A program made the translations under genes and the position numbers. The notes below the pieces were generated by a model. It saw nothing but the letters and a program-made list of their open reading frames with translations, did no database searches and was not told the origin of the DNA. Positions 12,180-21,774 of a stretch of 64,000 nucleotides of DNA are shown here, piece by piece. Every line of letters starts with the position of its first letter. The stretch's first letter is position 1. Source of the stretch: Adiantum capillus-veneris (Eukaryota; Streptophyta; Polypodiopsida; Polypodiales; Pteridaceae); the NCBI GenBank assembly GCA_014529385.2, contig CM043966.1:101229587-101293586 (forward strand), read 5' to 3'.

Positions 12180-13611
12180 TGATAGCCGACTTTCGGAAAT
12201 CGAAGAAAAAAAAAGAAAAACTCATTTCACCCCCCCCCCCCCCCCCCCCCCCACCCGTAACCTATTTTTCCCCCTGCAGCCCCACGGGCATCGGATAAAA
12301 CCCTCGCACTCTCTTCCCCCATTTTCCTTACATACCCCCTTTTTCCTAATATCTCTCTCCCCCCGATTTACCCTCCACGGCCAGGCAGAAACTCAGAGAA
12401 GAAAACCCAACCCCTCTCTCGTGCTCCCTCGGTGCGAGCCGCGTGAGAAACCTCCCCCCCCTCACTCTTACACTTACCCGAATCACACTCACCCATTACC
12501 CTCTACCCTCATTCCCCCCCCCCCCCCCTCTCTTGGCCCGCCAATATTCCGTCGTCCCTCTTCCCCACCCCCTCGCCTCACCCTCCTTTGGCTCATTCAC
12601 ACCCCCCTCGGCCTCATTCCCCCCCCCCCCTCTTGGCCCACGGATATATTCCCTTACACCCCACCCATTGACTAATCCCCCCCACCTTCGTCCTTAAGCC
12701 CCATGCAAAAACAACACCCCCGCCCCCCCCTCTCCCTCTCACCCACACAACCCATGCCCCGCCATACCCCCTCTCCCCTCACTCTCCCTCACACACTCTC
12801 TCTATCTCTTATCCCCTTACCCCTCTCCACTCCCCCTCTCCCTCACTCTCCCTCTCACGGCAGTGCCAAAGGCTCTCTCTCTCTCTCATCCGTATGCCGC
12901 CACAGCACGCCAAAGCTTGCTCTCTCTCCCATGCGGGCAGTGCTACACCACACAAAACACACACACACACACACACACACTCCCTCACACACACACACAC
13001 ACACCCCACAACACCTCCCCCCCCCCCCCCCTCTCCCTCTCTCTTCCCATGCATTGTGCGCCGCGTTGCATCCCACACACACACACACACACACACAGGC
13101 CCTCTCTCCTCGCGCGCAGTCCGCAGCCGACACACACACACACACCCTCGCGGCAGCAGCATGAAACACACACACACACACACACACACCCCTATCCTAC
13201 CCCCCCCCCCCCCCCTCTCCTTCCGCCATGCACAGTAGAACAAAGAAGAAAAAATAAAAAATAAATATAAACATTATATATTTATATAGTACCCCCTCTT
13301 CCCTTGTTCCCACACATGCATGCGCACACACATATACATATACGCACTCACCCGCAAATACACATATATACATATATGCTCCCACACTCACACACATACA
13401 CACGACACGCATATACGCACGCACCGACAAAATACAAAAGAAGAAGAACAAGCAAAACGCCATCGACATCAACAAAAGAAGAAGACAATCCAAAGCACGC
13501 ACTGCCAACAACAAAAACAGAAAATGCGCCGAAGACATGCCCCGGCCGACTCCGAAAAGAAGTACGCTCGACACTGACGCACCGGCAGCACACCATTCGC
13601 CGGCAACACGC
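12180..13611 (+). repeat. 5' LTR of element C, first part
   Basis: It matches 40143-41535 of the 3' LTR, from TGATAGCCGACTTTCGG through the poly-C, CT-rich and (CA)n blocks to GCCGGCAACACGC. It is strongly pyrimidine-rich on this strand, with poly-C runs near 12231, 12516, 12619, 13018 and 13200 and several (CA)n tracts at 12955-13190. Long valine/cysteine or threonine/histidine frames here are artefacts of those tracts. It continues at 32684 after the nested insertions. Confidence 0.9.
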
Positions 13612-13843
13612 TGAAGCGGTCCGGGGCAGGCAACAAGAAGAGCAACCTCTAGACACCCTTCAAGGCTCCCGTGCTGCTCAATGGGGCTGGGGCACAACAC
13701 AACACAAACCAAAACAACAAACCCACAGCCAAATCCCAACTACACAAGGGGCACCACCTAGTTTAAGAGCGAACTAGGACGCAAAAGAGGAGAATCGTTA
13801 GAGCAACCCACAAACAAGCAAGGAATTTACACTAACCCTAACA
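13612..13843 (-). repeat. Truncated 3' LTR of element A
   Basis: It is nearly identical to 20781-21012, the PBS-proximal end of the 5' LTR. It starts TGAAGCGGTCCGGGGC on the plus strand and stops abruptly at CTAACACC, where pol-derived sequence begins. Only the R/U5-side ~232 bp remains of a ~2.7-kb LTR. A copy of the U5 hairpin is at 13757-13778. Confidence 0.9.
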
Positions 13844-14291
13844 CCCTATCATAAAGAATCTTTTCCAAAGAGAGTGCTTCAGAGTCTTTGACAAGATCTT
13901 CATTGTTTGACCCCTTGGAATTTTGGTTTGTGTTACACTCATGCTTCATGGAACAATACTTACATGAGATAGTTGCCTTTTGCTCTGGTAGATCCTTTGG
14001 TAGAAGGCAACTCAAGTAAGGCTTCAAGTGATAGCCGTTTACCTTCCTGGAGTGCTCTTTCCCATTCAAGTCCATAAGTTGATAGTAACTTGAATTGAAA
14101 GCCTTCTTGACTATGTATGGCCCCTGCCATCTTGTTTCGAATTTGGCATCAATACGATTATCGAGTCGATTGTCATACCTTAGCACAAGATCTCCTTCAT
14201 TGATGCCTTTGTCCTTCAGTTTCTTGTCAAGCTTCTCCTTTGTCTGTGTGGCTTTCCTCTTATAGCACTCGTATGGTGCTTCTCTTTCCAC
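13827..14291 (-). pseudogene. Element A integrase C-terminal (GPY/F-type) module
   Basis: This 154-codon frame continues the pol ORF after a frameshift near 14290. It contains LVLRYDNRLDNRIDAKF, then ETRWQGPYIVKKAF and YYQLMDLNGKEH, the GPY/F-type C-terminal module of Ty3/gypsy integrases thought to help DNA and chromatin binding. The last few codons (VLGLV) are not pol: they come from LTR sequence joined by the deletion that truncated the 3' LTR. Confidence 0.85.
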
Positions 14292-17200
14292 TCAAGCTTA
14301 GCTAAGATAAGAAGTCGATCCATCCATGCTTCTTGATCATGTTGTGCTGATTTGCCATGAAGTCGCATTGTTGGAATGTTTAGCTCAATTGGCTGTAAAG
14401 CCTCTTGACCATAGACCAAGTGAAATGGTGCGAACTCCGTGGCTTCCCTATATGTGGTTCGATACGCCCACAAGGCACCATCCAAGAAGTCATCCCACAA
14501 CTTTGTCTTGTTTTTCACCATCTTTCTAATGATGCCTGCAATGACACCATTAGCTTTTTCTACCAAACCATTTGATTGGGGATAGTAGGGTGTACTGTGA
14601 CGATGTAGAATGTGAAGTTCTTCACAAACTTCTGTGAGCAATCCCTTTCTAAACCCTGGACCATTATTAGAAACAATCTCCAAAGGTGTGCCAAATCTAC
14701 AACAAATGTGAGTGTAGACGAATTTTCTCACTGTCCTCTCATTTACCTTTGCCACACTTTGTGCTTCCACCCACCTAGTCATATAGTCTACATCCACTAG
14801 AATGTAGACTTTACCATTTTTTGTCCTAGGCAGAGGACCCATAGCATCAATGCCCCACTTTTCAAAGGGTCCATTTGCAAGCACGATTTGCCTTGGACCA
14901 TAAATCAATCTTCTATTCCCATTTACCTGACAATTGTGACAACTTTTACACCAATGTTGGACATCCACATGCAGACTTGGCCAGACATACCCCGCAAGCA
15001 AAATCTTCTTCACATTTAATTCTTGGGAAAAATGACCACCACATGCCTCTTCATGCAAACCTTTTAGAATGGCTGGAATTTCCGCGATAGTTGGTACTCT
15101 TCTGCACACTTTATCCTTCCCTCTTTGATAGAGGGAGCCTTCTAGGAAGAGATACATGCTTGCCTTCTTCATGAGTCTCCTCTTCTGAGCTTTTGTTAAG
15201 TCTGGTGGAAACTCACCCTCCAAAATGTAGCCAATGATGGGAGCCAATGACTCCAATCCCTGGTACCTCGGTTGCTTCACAGTAGCCGCCACCATGATGA
15301 CCTGCACTTCTTTCTTTACACATGCAATGGCTTGTTGTGCAAGTAAATCAGCATCTTCATTTTGTTTCCTAGGAATATGATATAATTGCACCTCCTCAAA
15401 TTGATTAAATAGCCTACGGATGGTATGAACTTTGGCCCTTAGTCTTTCATTTTTGCATGCCCAAATGCCTAAAATCTGCTTCACAATGATAAGTGCATCC
15501 CCTTTTACCATGAGACGTTGTATACCATGGCCAATGCATATTTTTAAACCATGAAGTAGTGTGTCATATTCTGCTTCATTGTTTCTAGCTGAACTTGGTA
15601 GATTGAACTTCTCTTTCATGACCACCTCTCCACTTGGGTTGAGCAACACTAGCCCTCCCCCTGCTTTTCCTGTGGCTCGACGAAAAGCTCCATCAAAGAA
15701 TAAGGTAAAAGCATTAGGAATACTTTTTGGTGGTGGCAATGGTAGGGTCTTTACTTCAGGCACCTTAATCTCCTTTTCATGCACCCTATAAGTGAGAATC
15801 CCTGCCAATTGTGCACGCACACTATCTTCTACCTTGAAAGAGTATGGAAACTCTTGCAACTCCATAATCCACTTTGAGATCCTAGTACTAAGATTCATTT
15901 GAGATGACACCCAAGGGAACAGATTCTCTACGGTGAGGATTACAAAAGGTTTTGGGAGCAAGTAGGATCTAAACTTCCTTATCGCAAACATGAGAGAAAG
16001 CATCATGAGTTCTGCCTCCGTGTAGCCTCTCTCTAAAGCATTCATGACCCTACTAGCAAAGTAGATGGGCCGCATCTTGGTACTATAGGGATCTTGTTGT
16101 AACAAAACTGCACCAATTGTTTCTTTCCCAGCACTAGAGCTAACAAAGAATGTGTACTCCCAACAAGGAGGCATGAGTGTTGGTAGCTGTGACAAAATGG
16201 CTTTAATGTTACAAAAGTACTCTTCAAGCTCATCAGACCATGCAAATTCTACTTGTTGTGTCAACTTTTGCAAAGGGTGAAGTAACTCCGAGGCTAAGTG
16301 AATGAAGCGTGACATATACTTCACCTTTTGAATGAATGAGATGACCTCCTTAAGACTCTTGGGTGATGGTAGCTCAATAAGAGCCTTTTCCTTTGAAGGA
16401 TCCACTTCAATGCCTTTGTAAGAAACTTTATGACCAAGCAAGATTACTTCATCCTCACCTATATGGCACTTGTCGGGGTTGAGTTGACCTCCCATGTCGT
16501 AGAGCTTCTTTAAACCTTCTTCTACCCTTTGTAGATGCAATGATTTTGAGCTATAAATACAGAAATCATCAATGAACACCCTAATTGACTTTCCAAAGAA
16601 TGCTTGAAACACCATATTCATGAAACGTTGGAATGTTGCAGGAGCATTTGTCAGACCAAATGGCATGACTCTAAAAGCATAACAACCCCAAGGAGTGATA
16701 AAGGTTGTTTTCAATTGATCCTCCAATGCAATCCCTATTTGAAAGTAACCTGAGTAACCATCGCACACAGTGTACTTCTCATGACCAGCAACCTTATTTA
16801 GTATCTCATCCTGGAATGGGAGGGGAAAGTGATCTCTTTTTGTTGCCTCATTGAGGGGACGGTAATCACACACCCTCCACTTGCCATTTTTCTTAGGAGT
16901 GACAACAATAGGAGAGACCCACTCTGAATTCTCCACTGGATAAATGAAACCTGCTGCTAGAAGCTTTCTTACCTCCTTGAGTAGAGCCTGCTCCTTTATA
17001 ACTCCTAGCCTTCGTAGCTTCTGAGCTTTAGGTGTGGCCTCAGGCTTTAACTCAATCTTGTGTTGAACAACATCTACCCCACGCACGTCGGTGTAGTCTT
17101 TAGCAAAAAGCCTAGGAAACTTCCTTAGCACACATTTGAACTCCTCTCTTTCATCCTTTGTAAGTGTTGTTGATAGCATACCTTCCAGCATCCCTTCATC

Positions 17201-17971
17201 TTGAACACCTTCGTTCTCTTGAGGACCTACCTCCTCCAAGCCTTGACAAGAGGTCTCTTGGTTGCTTGGCTTAAACCTTACCCCCATGACTTCGACGGAA
17301 GACTCCTCTTCAGTAATGCTACCGCTACTTTCTTCTTCTGAAGTGCTATCGGTCCAACCTTCTTCCGTCTCACTTTGAGATGATTCTTCATGGAGCTCCT
17401 CTTGGCGTTGCTCCTTCATGTCAAAGACAACCTTCTTATGATTGTCGTTCCTGCAAATTAGCTTTCCACTCTCCCAATCCTGCAAAGCTCGCATTTTCAT
17501 TAGCCATGGTCTCCCTAGGATAAATGGGTAACCATTTCCTTTGGTAGACATGACATAGAAATCCACTGCCTTCTTAATACCAAAGGCCTCCACAAAAACA
17601 TTTTTACAAATGCCTACACACCTAGCCTTGCTATTGTTTGCCATCTTGACCTTAATTTCAGGTGTCTCATGGATGTGCATGCCTAGTCTTTGCATGAGTC
17701 CCTCTGTCATGATGCAAATTTGTGCACCCCCATCCACTAGACCTTTCCTAACCAATCTCCCTTTTATGTAACAATCTAGCACAGGTGTAATGTCCTCATT
17801 CATTTCAACTTGTGCAATTTTTACAATAGGCACACTCTCTTTCACCTTTCTCCTAGTGCTAATTGCCCTTGTTAAATCCCTCCTAACTTGTGGACATAAT
17901 GCAAGAAATTGAGGCCATGAAATATCAGGATCCTTACCTCTCATGTCTTCCAACAAGTTGTACGGAGCCAT
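14216..17971 (-). pseudogene. Element A pol: protease-RT-RNase H-archaeal RNase H-integrase
   Basis: 1251 codons open. Protease: active site VDGGAQ at residue ~79-84 and ILGRPWL at ~151-157; DGG rather than DSG/DTG is usual in Tat-type elements. RT: residues ~330-515, with WVSPIVVTPKKNGKWRVC, VMPFGLTNAPATFQRF and the YxDD box as FIDDF at ~466-470. RNase H: ~600-730. Archaeal-type RNase H: ~755-880, with acidic residues in FFDGAF, NNEAEYDTL, VKGDAL and NEDADL. Integrase: HHCC finger ~973-1014 and core WGIDAMGP, SNNGPGF and NGLVEKAN. Oddities: VCDY replaces VCVDY (one residue lost) in RT; the second integrase catalytic Asp is Asn (AAT at 14668-14666); a frameshift near 14290 removes the C-terminal module. 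An in-frame TGA separates it from gag. Confidence 0.92.
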
Positions 17972-17977
17972 ACCATG

Positions 17978-18435
17978 TCAAAGAGGGAAGTCTTGGAGGT
18001 TGATACGACGTCGAGTCCTCTTGGTTTCCTTGGTCTCCTTTGCCTTCTTGCCTTGTCCATGGTCACTCTGTGACGTGACTCCTTCTTTCTCTTTACCTTT
18101 TCCTCGGCCACGCTTAATGCCATTGGCTTCCATGTCAAACTCATTTGAATTTGTCACCTCTACCACATGCACATTTGGATCTGGCAAAGGTGGAACTCCT
18201 TCTACCCCTTGTGGAGGTGGTCTTGGTCCATTTGGCCTTTGTAGAAGCCTTGGTTGTTGACTAGCTCCTTCTCCTGCATTCATCACTGGGTAATTCAAGT
18301 TAGGTCTCCCTGGCTCTCCACGGGGCCAAGGACAATTATACATCCCATGTCCAGAGTCTCCGCAATTCCAACATTGCAAGACTCTCCTAGTTCGTGGCTC
18401 TCTCTCTTCTGACTTCTTTGCTTGTCCCTTTGGAC
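17978..18435 (-). pseudogene. Element A gag C-terminus with CCHC zinc knuckle
   Basis: A nucleocapsid-type knuckle CWNCGDSGHGMYNC (C-x2-C-x4-H-x4-C) lies near 18376-18335, followed by a Pro/Arg/Lys-rich linker; it would bind genomic RNA during packaging. The frame is offset from gag by a shift near 18436. It ends at a TGA (17980-17978), only two codons before the ATG of the pol ORF and in the same frame. Elements B and C have sense codons here (GESSKPYDL and GEEAQPYDL), so the stop is more likely a mutation than a programmed readthrough signal, though readthrough is not excluded. Confidence 0.85.
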
Positions 18436-19113
18436 CTACAGCTTGTGCAAGATGAATTGAATTGACAAGCTGCTTAAAGATTCATTTAACTTCTCAATCA
18501 CTTCAGCCGTTACCTCAGGAAGCTCCCTACATGTTGATGCTTGTGACTTACCTTTGGGTCTAAGACCTTCTATTGGAACCTCTCCCCTTAAGCACTTGAG
18601 TTTCCTATACTTCTCAGCAGCCCTAGTTTCCGCTGCATCAAAAGTAGCAGGTGCACCCGCCTCAACTTTTACCTTAAGGTCAGGAAAGAGTCCGGCTATG
18701 AACCTCTCCTTCTTTAAAAATTCTGCACCATCACCAGGGTTAGCAACATTTCGTATCCATAGAGCCCAAAGACGTAGAAACTCTTGCTTGTACAAGTAGT
18801 AGTCATCTAAGTCTTTTTGCTTATGAGAAACAATGTCTTGCCATAGTTTTTGAGTGTTTTGGGGATCAAAGAAGTATCTCTTAAAACGATTCAAAACTTC
18901 TGTGTAATTCCCCTTAACTTCCTCAGGCAAAGAGTCAAACCAAGAACTAGCATCTTTCCTAAGGACCACCTCAAACATTTCTACACATTCTTGATCGGTT
19001 ACTATCCTCTTGATACGGCAAGACATCTTGAAATTTGCTAAAAATAATTCTGCATCCTCTCCAGGCTCTCCAAAGAAACGAGGATATCCAGACATTTGGC
19101 GTTGGCTCTCCAT
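18436..19113 (-). pseudogene. Element A gag (capsid-like, Retrotrans_gag)
   Basis: 225 codons starting MESQRQMSGYPRFFGEPGED. The plant Retrotrans_gag pattern is visible in DASSWFDSLPEEVKGNYTEV, FKRYFFDP, DDYYLYKQEFLRLW and FLKKERFIAGLFPDL. It would form the cytoplasmic virus-like particle. The start is the first ATG after the last upstream stop and aligns with the element D start. The C-terminal part, including the knuckle, is displaced into another frame. Element D has the same protein but with an internal deletion that joins it to protease. Confidence 0.85.
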
Positions 19114-19162
19114 TATTATGAAAGATTACAACACAAGTTACAATAAGGGATACAATAGAGAT

Positions 19163-19621
19163 TTAGAACCACTCGCCTGCAAATGAAGAAGTAAGAAAAT
19201 ACCACTCTAGGTTTTCTTCTTCAGCTATCCAAGCTTCAATGAGGTCTCGATTTGTTTGATCAAAACAAAAAGGTAGACTATTGATGAGCTCTAAGAAGGG
19301 TTGAAATTCTTCAAAGCTAAGGCGATAAATAGAAATCTCTAGAACTTCATTTTCTGGATCAAAAAGAGCAACCACATCCCAAGTGATAAATTGCACTTGC
19401 TCTACGATTCCCAACGCACAAGCGGTTTGTATAAAAACTAGATCTTCATGCTCGTCGAAGGCCGTGAGAAAGTAGCAATTGACTAGGAGCTCCTTTCCTT
19501 CGTGTTCCACACAGTCGGAGTGAGGCAACCTTCTCACAATTTCATAAAGAACATCCTCATCAAGTCCAATCAAGTTTGCAAGATTTAAAGACTCCACTTG
19601 TGCTACAAAATTCCTGGACAA
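19163..19621 (-). CDS. Element A pre-gag ORF, F-box-like copy 2
   Basis: 152 codons of unknown family. Residues ~20-40 (IGLDEDVLYEIVRRLPHSD) resemble the first helices of an F-box. The rest aligns with the neighbouring ORF at 20222-19668 through FIQ..C.L, FDPENEVLEISIYRLSFEEF and LINSLPFCFDQ. Immediately before the conserved region, TTTTTGTCCAG followed by GAATTTTG is a good plant 3' splice site, at the same homologous point as in copy 1. Both may therefore be exons of a spliced pre-gag transcript. The nearest family precedent is the extra ORF1 upstream of gag in Ogre/Tat elements; the F-box reading is a guess. Confidence 0.55.
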   Translation of the reverse strand: MSRNFVAQVESLNLANLIGLDEDVLYEIVRRLPHSDCVEHEGKELLVNCYFLTAFDEHEDLVFIQTACALGIVEQVQFITWDVVALFDPENEVLEISIYRLSFEEFQPFLELINSLPFCFDQTNRDLIEAWIAEEENLEWYFLTSSFAGEWF

Positions 19622-19667
19622 AAAGTCCTTAGGATTATGGTTAAATCATTCAAAAGCATAAAGAGAT

Positions 19668-20222
19668 TTACAATGTCTCTATGAACAAAGTGTCATAGAA
19701 AGTAGAGAAGGATGAGAATTTATACAAATTTGCAATCTTCTCTATGCTCTCTTTATTAATACAAGCTCTAAATAGCTCCCCATCTCCTTTGTTGAAAGCG
19801 AAAGGAAGACTATTAATAAGATGCAAATGAGGGAAAAATTCACCAAATGTGAGTCTATGAAGCATGAACTCTGGCCGCAAGTTTCCTGAAGAGTCTTCCT
19901 CAATGGTGAAATGCACTCGCCAAACGCCAAATTTCACTCTATTAACCAATCTTAGGTCACACACTAGTTGGATGAATGCGCGGTCTTCCTTAGTGCCCAA
20001 CAACAAGAGGAAAATGGAATCCACGCGTAGGACTTTTCGTCTTAACTTCACCACCCTCTTGTTATGAGGGAGACGCCTTACTACCTGCTCCTGCAACTCA
20101 ATTGGTAATAGAGCTAGATCTCTAAGGATTGAACTTTCACTCCACACACATTCCCTGTTAGAACAAATGATCGTTTTTTGTTTCTTGTAACAAACTTGGA
20201 CAAAGAAAAAACAAACATACAC
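19668..20222 (-). CDS. Element A pre-gag ORF, F-box-like copy 1
   Basis: Up to 184 codons. The conserved part begins after the acceptor-like TTTGTTCTAACAG (about 20167-20155) and reads ECVWSESSILRDLALLPIEL then QEQVVRRLPHN. Later blocks are EDRAFIQLVCDLRLVNRVKF, FMLHRLTFGEFFPHL and LINSLPFAFNKGDGEL, shared with copy 2. The element C ORF at 34066-34596 has a corresponding LPPLPIQLILKKLS segment and a later LICRL/INTG-like block (seen there as CRLINTG). Duplicated domains within one element and a relative in a sister branch argue for a real protein. The upstream ~18 codons are probably intronic. Confidence 0.55.
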   Translation of the reverse strand: MYVCFFFVQVCYKKQKTIICSNRECVWSESSILRDLALLPIELQEQVVRRLPHNKRVVKLRRKVLRVDSIFLLLLGTKEDRAFIQLVCDLRLVNRVKFGVWRVHFTIEEDSSGNLRPEFMLHRLTFGEFFPHLHLINSLPFAFNKGDGELFRACINKESIEKIANLYKFSSFSTFYDTLFIETL

Positions 20223-20248
20223 ACTATTTTGCCGGGCTGCACTTCATT

Positions 20249-20467
20249 TTAAAATAAAATGAACACATGTACATCAAAAGAAGTGTGGTAGTTGATGAGA
20301 GGTAGAATGACAGGGTTTGGTGATGCAAGAATTTCTCCTACTCTTTGGGCACCAAACATGAACACCATTCGTTGTTGAAAATGGATCTTTCTACTAATTG
20401 CAACGTTTATTCTAATCTGTGGAGTAAAATGAAAGGGAAAAACCTCTATTCTTGGGCCATTATCCAT
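20249..20467 (-). CDS. Element A pre-gag micro-ORF, type 2
   Basis: 72 codons from MDNGPRIEVFPFHF to a stop directly after DVHVFILF. The core includes SRKIHFQQRMVFMFGA and GEILASPNPVILPLI, then YHTSFDVHVFILF. The same 70-codon pattern recurs at 34622-34834 in element C and 51943-51707 in element D. The C-terminus is hydrophobic and always followed at once by a stop. It starts 21 nt after the type 1 micro-ORF ends. I know of no named family; function unknown. Confidence 0.6.
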   Translation of the reverse strand: MDNGPRIEVFPFHFTPQIRINVAISRKIHFQQRMVFMFGAQRVGEILASPNPVILPLINYHTSFDVHVFILF

Positions 20468-20488
20468 GGCCTATGCATGTCCTAATGC

Positions 20489-20701
20489 TTAAAATAACAC
20501 AAAAATATAGACGTCCAAGCTAATATCGTACCTAATGAGAGGCAAAATAAAAGGATTTACCGAAGTGTTTATTTCGGCTAACTTAAGAGGACCTAAAATC
20601 CTACGAATTACCCGTTGAAATTGCAACTTAGTACTAACAATTATGTGTATCTTTTGCCTTGCAATGGGAATGAAAGGATCATACAAACTCTCGTGATTCA
20701 T
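20489..20701 (-). CDS. Element A pre-gag micro-ORF, type 1
   Basis: 70 codons starting MNHESLYDPFIPIARQ, about 60 nt after the primer-binding site. The core reads STKLQFQRVIRRILGP, then NTSVNPFILPLIRYDISLDV and IFVLF before the stop. Element D 51698-51486 is a close homologue (MNQEDLYRTFIPLARQ) and element B 25605-25823 a more distant one. Preservation as an open frame in A, B and D, beside broken gag and pol, suggests it is or was translated. Function unknown. Confidence 0.6.
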   Translation of the reverse strand: MNHESLYDPFIPIARQKIHIIVSTKLQFQRVIRRILGPLKLAEINTSVNPFILPLIRYDISLDVYIFVLF

Positions 20702-20759
20702 GCAGACTACTTGACTATGCTAAAAGTTGATCCTACACAAAAACATACACAAGTTGTTT

Positions 20760-20777
20760 TCCTCAGTGGGGGCACCA
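20760..20777 (-). promoter_or_regulatory. Primer-binding site of element A
   Basis: On the minus strand TGGTGCCCCCACTGAGGA starts three bases after the LTR end (TTCA at 20781). The same block follows the 5' LTR of B (25053), C (33562) and D (52016-51999). It should pair with the 3' end of a tRNA to prime minus-strand DNA synthesis. It is neither the initiator-Met type (TGGTATCAGAGC) nor the Asp type (TGGCGCCGTTG) common in plants; I could not identify the tRNA. Confidence 0.7.
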
Positions 20778-20926
20778 ATTTGAAGCAGTCCGGGGCGGGC
20801 AACAAGAAGAGCAACCTCTAGACACCCTTCAAGGCTCCCGTGCTACTCAATGGGGCTGGGGCACAACACAACACAAACCAAAACAACAAACCCACAACCA
20901 AATCCCAACTACACAAGAGGCACCAC

Positions 20927-20948
20927 CTAGTTTAAGAGCGAACTAGGA
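20927..20948 (-). ncRNA. Conserved U5 RNA hairpin
   Basis: CCTAGTT and AACTAGG (plus-strand 20927-20933 and 20942-20948) can pair in a 7-bp stem. The flanks TTTGCGT and GGTGCC are shared by all four families. In B and C the stem is CCTAGC/GCTAGG, so a stem position changed on both sides. Copies are at 13757, 24930, 32559, 33438, 42276, 44571 and 52163. This is an RNA-level element of the LTR transcript, not a separate gene. Confidence 0.6.
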
Positions 20949-21039
20949 CGCAAAAGAGGAGAATCGTTAGAGCAACCCACAAACAAGCAAGGGATTTACA
21001 CTAACCCTAACACCAATGGGACACTCTCACACACTAAAA

Positions 21040-21042
<3 letters not shown>

Positions 21043-21104
<62 letters not shown>
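21043..21104. repeat. (GA)n microsatellite in LTR A
   Basis: An uninterrupted GA tract of about 62 bp, CT on the transcribed sense of element A, lying downstream of the TATA motif. Confidence 0.95.
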
Positions 21105-21107
<3 letters not shown>

Positions 21108-21764
21108 TGCTCGGGCTGCTTTGAAGTGTATCGTTAATGATCAAGCAAACATAAATATATATATGTAAGAAAGAGAGAGAAGGGGGAAGGGGGTGCTTGT
21201 TGCACTAATGCCTTCTTACAAATCTGTCATGACCAATCAAAGTGAGATTAGTATTTGTTCAACATAGCCTGAGTAAATTACACCACAACACATCACAAGA
21301 AAAAAGCCACCCCAATCACTGTCTTAAGGCCAGGGGAGTCCTCTCCGCCCTGTCGCCCTCTTACAGCATGTGGGATTTATGGTTAAATTGATAACAATAC
21401 CCGGAGACAAGCTATCAAGAACTTAAATAAAACACCAAGACACTTACACATCATTATTGCCCATGACTTCACGTTGGAAGGGAGACAAGGTATCCATGCT
21501 TAGTCCAAATTCACCCTCCTTGATTCAGCAAATGTTGGGCTTACACTAGTAGGAGAAATGATGGGTTTCCTACTCTCAATTGAATGATCACTCTCTCTTA
21601 CAATGGCATAGAGTTCCCTTGCTAATCACCCCTAATACAACACATACATATGCCTAATGCCAATGAGATTCCACTCAAGAGCTCCTTCTCAAGAGGTTGA
21701 GCTTGGCTTCTCAAGCTATAGCATAGTGCTCTTTCTTCCCCCTTTTTTGTGCTAGCTACACCCT

Positions 21765-21774
21765 CCTTTTATAG
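21765..21774 (-). promoter_or_regulatory. TATA box of LTR A
   Basis: CTATAAAAGG on the minus strand is the best core-promoter match in this LTR. Transcription would start about 30 bp further left and run toward the PBS at 20777. Confidence 0.5.

Noticed and set aside
12809-13264. Long ORFs rich in Cys-Val or Thr-His on both strands
   Set aside because: They are translations of (CA)n, poly-C and CT tracts in LTR C; the same happens at 40414-41188.
13830-13845. Telomere-like CTAACCCTAACACC
   Set aside because: Only two partial units, and they lie within the LTR A sequence, repeated at 21000.
15561-15791. Plus-strand ORFs opposite element A and D pol (for example 15561, 17943, 48750, 50320)
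   Set aside because: Antisense shadows of minus-strand pol or gag; no independent motifs.
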